DNA from: Patescibacteria group bacterium
GTDB lineage: Bacteria > Patescibacteriota > Gracilibacteria > UBA1369 > LOWO2-01-FULL-3
Assembly: GCA_018818755.1 (NCBI GenBank)
Contig: JAHIRL010000148.1
Coordinates: forward strand, 1 to 43,213
DNA length: 43,213 nt
Direction of reading: 5' to 3'
The notes beneath the pieces were generated by a model, which saw only the letters and a list, made by a program, of their open reading frames with translations, was not told the DNA's origin and searched no databases. Below, piece by piece: positions 39,587 through 43,213 of the stretch (the first letter of the stretch is position 1; every line of letters begins with the position of its first letter). A program made the position numbers and the translations under genes.

Positions 39587-41083
39587 TTATTTCTTTAATA
39601 TTAAGGATTTTCCGGTCATTGCTTTCGGTGGCTTAATGCCGAGGGTCTGCAGGATTGTGGGGGCGATGTCTCTTAGTCCTAGGGTGCGCCCCTGGCGTAG
39701 TTTGATTTTTGGATTGTTTGAGATATAGATGAATGGAACTGGATTTAGGCTGTGGGCAGGGCAATCTTCTTTGTTGGGGTATGTCATCATGTCGGCGTTG
39801 CCGTGATCTGCTGTTAGGAGAATTTCGTAGCTTTTTTCCAGAGCTAGGGGAATTATTTGAGAAAGGCAGTCGTCTAGGGTTTCGACGGCTTTTACAGTAG
39901 CTTCAAAATTGCCGCTATGGCCGACAAGGTCGCAGTTTGCAAAATTTAGGGCGATGAAGTCGTAGACCTTTCGAGATTTTAGTTCTTTGATTAGAGTTTT
40001 TGTTATTTGAGGTGCGCTCATTTCCGGTTTGTCGGCGTAGGAGGGAACTTTTGGAGATGGGATGAGGATGCGTGATTCGCCTTTGTAGGGTTTTTTGATT
40101 TGTGAGTTGAAGAAGAAGGTTACATGGGCGTATTTTTCGGTTTCGGCGATGCGTAGTTGTTTTTTACCCTTGGATGCAAGAACTTCAGAAAGATTATTTT
40201 TTACGGTGTTTGTGGGGAAGAGAATAGGTGCTGTGTGGCTGTATGGGCCGAAGCAAACGAAGTGTGGTTTTAATTCTTTTGTAAACATTTCTGTTAGCTG
40301 GGCGGCTCGATCCGTTCTGTAGTTAAAAAATACAACAGAGTCTTTTTTCTCGATAATTCCATCCTTTTCCAGAATTATTGGGTTGATGTAATAGTCGGTT
40401 TCGGTGCCGCGTTTGTATTCTTTGGCAATGGCTTTTAGGGCATCTTTTTCTTTGAGGCCGGAGCCTTGTGTGTATAGTTTGTAGGCTTTGCGGGTTCTGC
40501 TGAGATTTTTGTCTCTGTCCATAGCAAAGTATCGTCCGACAATTGTGGCGATTTTCCCAAGTTTGAGTTTTTTGATGTGTTTTTGAATGGATTTGATAAA
40601 TTCGTCTGCACTGCGTTCCCGAACATCCCGCCCGTCTGTAATGGCATGAATGTATACTTTTTTAAGTTTTTGCTGTTTTGCAAATTCCAGAAGAGCAAAA
40701 AGATGATCGATGTGCGAGTGAACGCCTTTATCTGAAATCATTCCCAGGATGTGGAATTTAGAATCATTTTCTTTGCAGTTCTTTGCGGCTTTTAGTAGAT
40801 CCGGTTTTTTGAAAAATGTTTTCTTTTTTATTGAACGATTAATTTCTTCCAATGATTGATAAACAATTCGACCTGCGCCCATTGTGAAATGGCCCACTTC
40901 GCTGCCTCCCATACTGTTTTTCGGCAATCCGACATGTTCACCAATACATTGCAATGTGGTGTGGGGATAGTTTTTTCGCAGGTCATCTATAAAAGGTGTG
41001 TTGCTTTGGGTTATGGCGTTACCAGGGTAATCTTTTCCTTCACCATATCCATCCAGAACAATTAGTAAGGCTTTTTGCTTCAT
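39587..41083 (-). CDS. gpmI: cofactor-independent phosphoglycerate mutase
   Basis: Interconverts 3- and 2-phosphoglycerate; metal-dependent alkaline-phosphatase-fold enzyme. The 498 residues match iPGM (~510). Metal-binding Asp11 in LIVLDGYGEG; catalytic Ser61 in LPKNSMGGSEVGHFTMGAGR (the usual family form is GNSEVGH); SDKGVHSHIDHL; ITDGRDV; GRYFAMDRDKN; FFNYRTDRAAQL; NFANCDLVGHSGNFEATVKAVE; LLTADHGNADMM; and PVPFIYIS. All metal ligands seem kept. It follows prepilin peptidase by 3 nt and precedes manC by 13 nt. Confidence 0.96.
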   Translation of the reverse strand: MKQKALLIVLDGYGEGKDYPGNAITQSNTPFIDDLRKNYPHTTLQCIGEHVGLPKNSMGGSEVGHFTMGAGRIVYQSLEEINRSIKKKTFFKKPDLLKAAKNCKENDSKFHILGMISDKGVHSHIDHLFALLEFAKQQKLKKVYIHAITDGRDVRERSADEFIKSIQKHIKKLKLGKIATIVGRYFAMDRDKNLSRTRKAYKLYTQGSGLKEKDALKAIAKEYKRGTETDYYINPIILEKDGIIEKKDSVVFFNYRTDRAAQLTEMFTKELKPHFVCFGPYSHTAPILFPTNTVKNNLSEVLASKGKKQLRIAETEKYAHVTFFFNSQIKKPYKGESRILIPSPKVPSYADKPEMSAPQITKTLIKELKSRKVYDFIALNFANCDLVGHSGNFEATVKAVETLDDCLSQIIPLALEKSYEILLTADHGNADMMTYPNKEDCPAHSLNPVPFIYISNNPKIKLRQGRTLGLRDIAPTILQTLGIKPPKAMTGKSLILKK

Positions 41084-41086
41084 CTT

Positions 41087-41914
41087 TTAGGGGATTAAGA
41101 TGTTTAGATAAAAATTCATAATTATGTCTCCGTAAAATAATGTTCCAATTAAACCGATAACCAGAAATGGCCCTAGGGGGATTTGGGTTTTTCCTTTGGC
41201 TTTTTTATGTATGAGCAAATAGATGCTGATTATTGTTCCCAGGATGTAGGCGACGGCTAGAGCCAGTAATGTTTTTTCCCAGCCGAGCAGTACTCCCATT
41301 AATGCTCCCATTCTCAAGTCTCCTCCGCCGATCCAGCGGCCTTGGGAAACGATGTATTGCAGGAAGAAGAAGAGGAATCCGAGAGCGCCTCCCAAGAGCA
41401 TGTTGAGCCAAGTTGGATCTCCAAAAATCAATCCTCCGGCGATACCGATTGCGATGGCTGATAGTGAAAAGGTGTCGGGAATGATGCGATAAATCAGATC
41501 GTAGAAAAAAATTCCTATTAGTAGTGAAAATTCGATTATGTAGAAAAGGAATTGTTGAAGAATGTACCAATCTACTGTGTAGAGTAGGATACTTGAGTCT
41601 ATGATTGAGGGGATGGCTTGTAGGAAGTTAAATTCCAGGAATGTAACTAAAAATGTGAGGCCGGTTGTGATTTCCAAAAGTAGGTAGTGTGCTGAGATTT
41701 TTTTACTGCAATATGCGCATTTTCCTCTTAAAAATAGCCAGCTAAAAATTGGAACCATGTGTCGCCATTTGAGGCGTTTCTTGCAGTGTGGGCAGATTGA
41801 GCGCGAAAATATGATTCCTTTTTTGTTGTTGTGCAATCGATAAATGATAACGCTTAAAAAACTGCCGATTGCGGTACCAAGGACGAAAGCTAGTGTGGCG
41901 AATAATAGATTCAT
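41087..41914 (-). CDS. pilD: type IV prepilin peptidase / N-methyltransferase
   Basis: Cleaves and methylates type IV prepilins at the inner membrane. The 275 residues have about seven to eight membrane helices. The cytoplasmic zinc site CPHC (Cys41, Cys44) and CAYC (Cys66, Cys69) is intact with the SRSICPHCKKRLKW segment. The two catalytic Asp are in FYDLIYRIIPD and the GGGDLRMGAL (GxGD) motif. It is 12 nt downstream of the TPR gene. The GspF-N-type protein at 18086 may belong to the same machinery. Prepilins are not seen in this window. Confidence 0.93.
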   Translation of the reverse strand: MNLLFATLAFVLGTAIGSFLSVIIYRLHNNKKGIIFSRSICPHCKKRLKWRHMVPIFSWLFLRGKCAYCSKKISAHYLLLEITTGLTFLVTFLEFNFLQAIPSIIDSSILLYTVDWYILQQFLFYIIEFSLLIGIFFYDLIYRIIPDTFSLSAIAIGIAGGLIFGDPTWLNMLLGGALGFLFFFLQYIVSQGRWIGGGDLRMGALMGVLLGWEKTLLALAVAYILGTIISIYLLIHKKAKGKTQIPLGPFLVIGLIGTLFYGDIIMNFYLNILIP

Positions 41915-41926
41915 AGTGTGGGAGGG

Positions 41927-43213
41927 TTAAGGTGAGCTTATGTTAGCTTTTAGGTTTTTATTTTGTTCGGAATTAAGTTTATCATATTTTTCTTGTGCTA
42001 GTTCTGAAATTGAATTTCCATGCCCAAGAGTGATAGCTTTTTGATAGTAGTCTTTCGCAATTTCCAGTGACCCTTTTTTTTCGTAAAGTCTGCCGAAATT
42101 AAGGTGGGCTGCGTCGAAATCGGGCTGAAGTCTTAGTGCGGCTTCGAGATTTTTCTTAGCGGTTTTGTAATCTTCAAGTTCTATTTGGGCCCAAGCTATG
42201 AGGTTGTAGCTCATGGGATTGTCGGGGAAAAGGTTAAGGGCTTGTTCGGCGTAGCTTAAAGCTTTTTCCGGGCGGGAGAGTTTTTCGATGTTTAGATATA
42301 CAACTTTTATAAAAGCGTCGATGTTGCTTTTGTTTAGGGTTATGAGCATTTCGTATCTTTGGGCGGCTTTTTGGCTTTTTTTCTGAAGTTCGTAGATTTC
42401 GCCGAGTTTTAGATGGATGATATCTTTGGGTTCAAATCCGGTTTTTTCCGCTTCTTCCAGATAGTAAGCGGCTCTTTCTAAATTGCTGTTGGCGTAGTAG
42501 GCGAGTCCGAGGAAGAAAAGGGTTTGTGGGTTTGATGGGTTAAGTGTTTCGGCTTGTGAAAGGGAATCTATTGCGTCGGTTATTTTGTTGGTTTTGAGGT
42601 AGGCGTAACCGAGGATGATCCAGGCATCACGGTAGTTGTTTTTTTGGTTAATTACATCGTAGAGTAAGGGGATTGCGGCATCATATTCTTCGGATTCAGT
42701 TAGGGCTTTTGCCAGGAGGGTTTGAATATAGAGGGGGTCTCCTTCGCGAAAATAACTAAAGAGTCGGGATTTTTCGCTAAAATTTTTGGTTTTTTCCAGG
42801 ATTTCTGATGATGGCGGAGTATCGGATTCTGCACTCTTTTCTATTTCGTTGAAAATTTTGTTGGCTTCTTCAAAATTTTTGTAGATTATTTCCAAAATTC
42901 CTTTGTAGTATTTTGTGATGTATTGATCTTGGTCCAAACTTTCCAGTTGAGTTTTTGCGCCTTCAAAATCGCGAAGATTTATCAAGGTTCTTATATAGAT
43001 GATGCTTTGGGTATTTTCTTCTTGGATTAGGACTTGTTTGGCTAGGGCGGGCTGGTTGTCCTCAAGGTATTGTTCTGCGCTTTTGGGATTTGTTATTGAT
43101 TCTTTTTCTTCTGTGCGTGGGATTTCGGGGTTAGTGGCTTCTTCTTTTTGAGTTTGTTCGGGGGTCGTGATGGGTTCTTTGTCTTTTTTAAGATGGTAGC
43201 CCAAAAATATTAT
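41927..43213 (-). CDS. tetratricopeptide-repeat protein, N-terminus beyond window
   Basis: The frame is open to the right edge; the visible codons read IIF-LGYHLKKDKEP, which looks like the end of a membrane anchor, so the start lies outside. A Pro/Glu/Thr-rich linker (~50 residues) is followed by about seven to eight TPR-like helix pairs, clear in the C-terminal half (AWIILGYAYLKTNK, LFFLGLAYYANSNLERA, SYNLIAWAQIELEDYKTA, AHLNFGRLYEKKGSLEIA). TPR arrays bind proteins; in this setting a role at the membrane with the pilus or export genes is possible. It is upstream in the same run as pilD. No enzymatic motif. Confidence 0.88.
   Translation of the reverse strand: MIFLGYHLKKDKEPITTPEQTQKEEATNPEIPRTEEKESITNPKSAEQYLEDNQPALAKQVLIQEENTQSIIYIRTLINLRDFEGAKTQLESLDQDQYITKYYKGILEIIYKNFEEANKIFNEIEKSAESDTPPSSEILEKTKNFSEKSRLFSYFREGDPLYIQTLLAKALTESEEYDAAIPLLYDVINQKNNYRDAWIILGYAYLKTNKITDAIDSLSQAETLNPSNPQTLFFLGLAYYANSNLERAAYYLEEAEKTGFEPKDIIHLKLGEIYELQKKSQKAAQRYEMLITLNKSNIDAFIKVVYLNIEKLSRPEKALSYAEQALNLFPDNPMSYNLIAWAQIELEDYKTAKKNLEAALRLQPDFDAAHLNFGRLYEKKGSLEIAKDYYQKAITLGHGNSISELAQEKYDKLNSEQNKNLKANISSP

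Noticed and set aside
1..43213. Alternative genetic code with UGA as glycine (Gracilibacteria/Absconditabacteria)
   Set aside because: Long conserved ORFs remain open under the standard code and use GGA for glycine; two genes end in TGA.
1..43213. CRISPR arrays, insertion sequences, prophage genes, rRNA
   Set aside because: I looked for regularly spaced repeats, transposase or integrase motifs and rRNA segments and saw none.

Overview
The window (43.2 kb, roughly 38-40 % GC by eye) looks like a chromosomal segment from a Candidate Phyla Radiation (Patescibacteria) bacterium; Peregrinibacteria or a relative is my best guess. The reasons are an archaeal-type triosephosphate isomerase, a standalone riboflavin kinase, a MurE-like ligase without its N-terminal domain, a primase that has lost most of its zinc ligands, type IV pilus parts (prepilin peptidase and a GspF-N-like protein), and very large orphan proteins. 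Long ORFs stay open under the standard code, so UGA is not recoded. No rRNA, CRISPR array, insertion sequence or prophage is visible.

Layout. 1-7724 (minus): a secreted protein cut by the window edge and, upstream of it, a 2104-residue orphan protein behind a strong promoter. 7837-9613: tpiA (plus) converging on, and overlapping, a Wzy/WaaL-type polysaccharide ligase (minus). 9651-16828 (plus): a compact run of riboflavin kinase, murE-like, truB, wecA/tagO-like, dnaG, rpoD and greA. 16845-28819 (minus): one long co-directional run with a lipoprotein adaptor and RND transporter, priA, trpS, pyrG, a GspF-N-domain membrane protein, lgt and a small membrane protein. 28930-31031: an orphan 196-residue protein (plus) facing a minus-strand operon of a receiver-domain protein, a 76-residue protein and a phosphoribulokinase-like enzyme. 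31166-34438 (plus): a very large radical SAM protein with a duplicated novel module. 34439-34791: a tRNA-Arg(UCG) between two imperfect direct repeats of about 100 bp. 34792-43213 (minus): secDF with inserted parvulin-like domains, a type II mannose-6-phosphate-isomerase cupin, mannose-1-phosphate guanylyltransferase, gpmI, prepilin peptidase and a TPR protein cut by the right edge.

How the genes fit together. Much of the window serves envelope building and export: WecA, the Wzy-like ligase and the GDP-mannose genes (surface polysaccharide), MurE (peptidoglycan), Lgt (lipoprotein maturation, with the RND adaptor as an in-window candidate substrate), SecDF (export plus probable folding), prepilin peptidase and the GspF-N protein (pili). 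The rest is information processing (DnaG, RpoD, GreA, PriA, TrpS, TruB, tRNA-Arg) and lower glycolysis (TpiA, GpmI).

The strongest candidates for undescribed biology are the radical SAM protein with its repeated RWGxYDP module, SecDF with two parvulin-like insertions, the receiver/76-residue/phosphoribulokinase-like operon, the tandem GspF-N protein, the tRNA-flanking repeats, and a translation-initiation pattern in which no inspected start has a clear Shine-Dalgarno sequence and four carry a -10 box exactly 6 nt before ATG. All family calls come from reading motifs; no database search was run.
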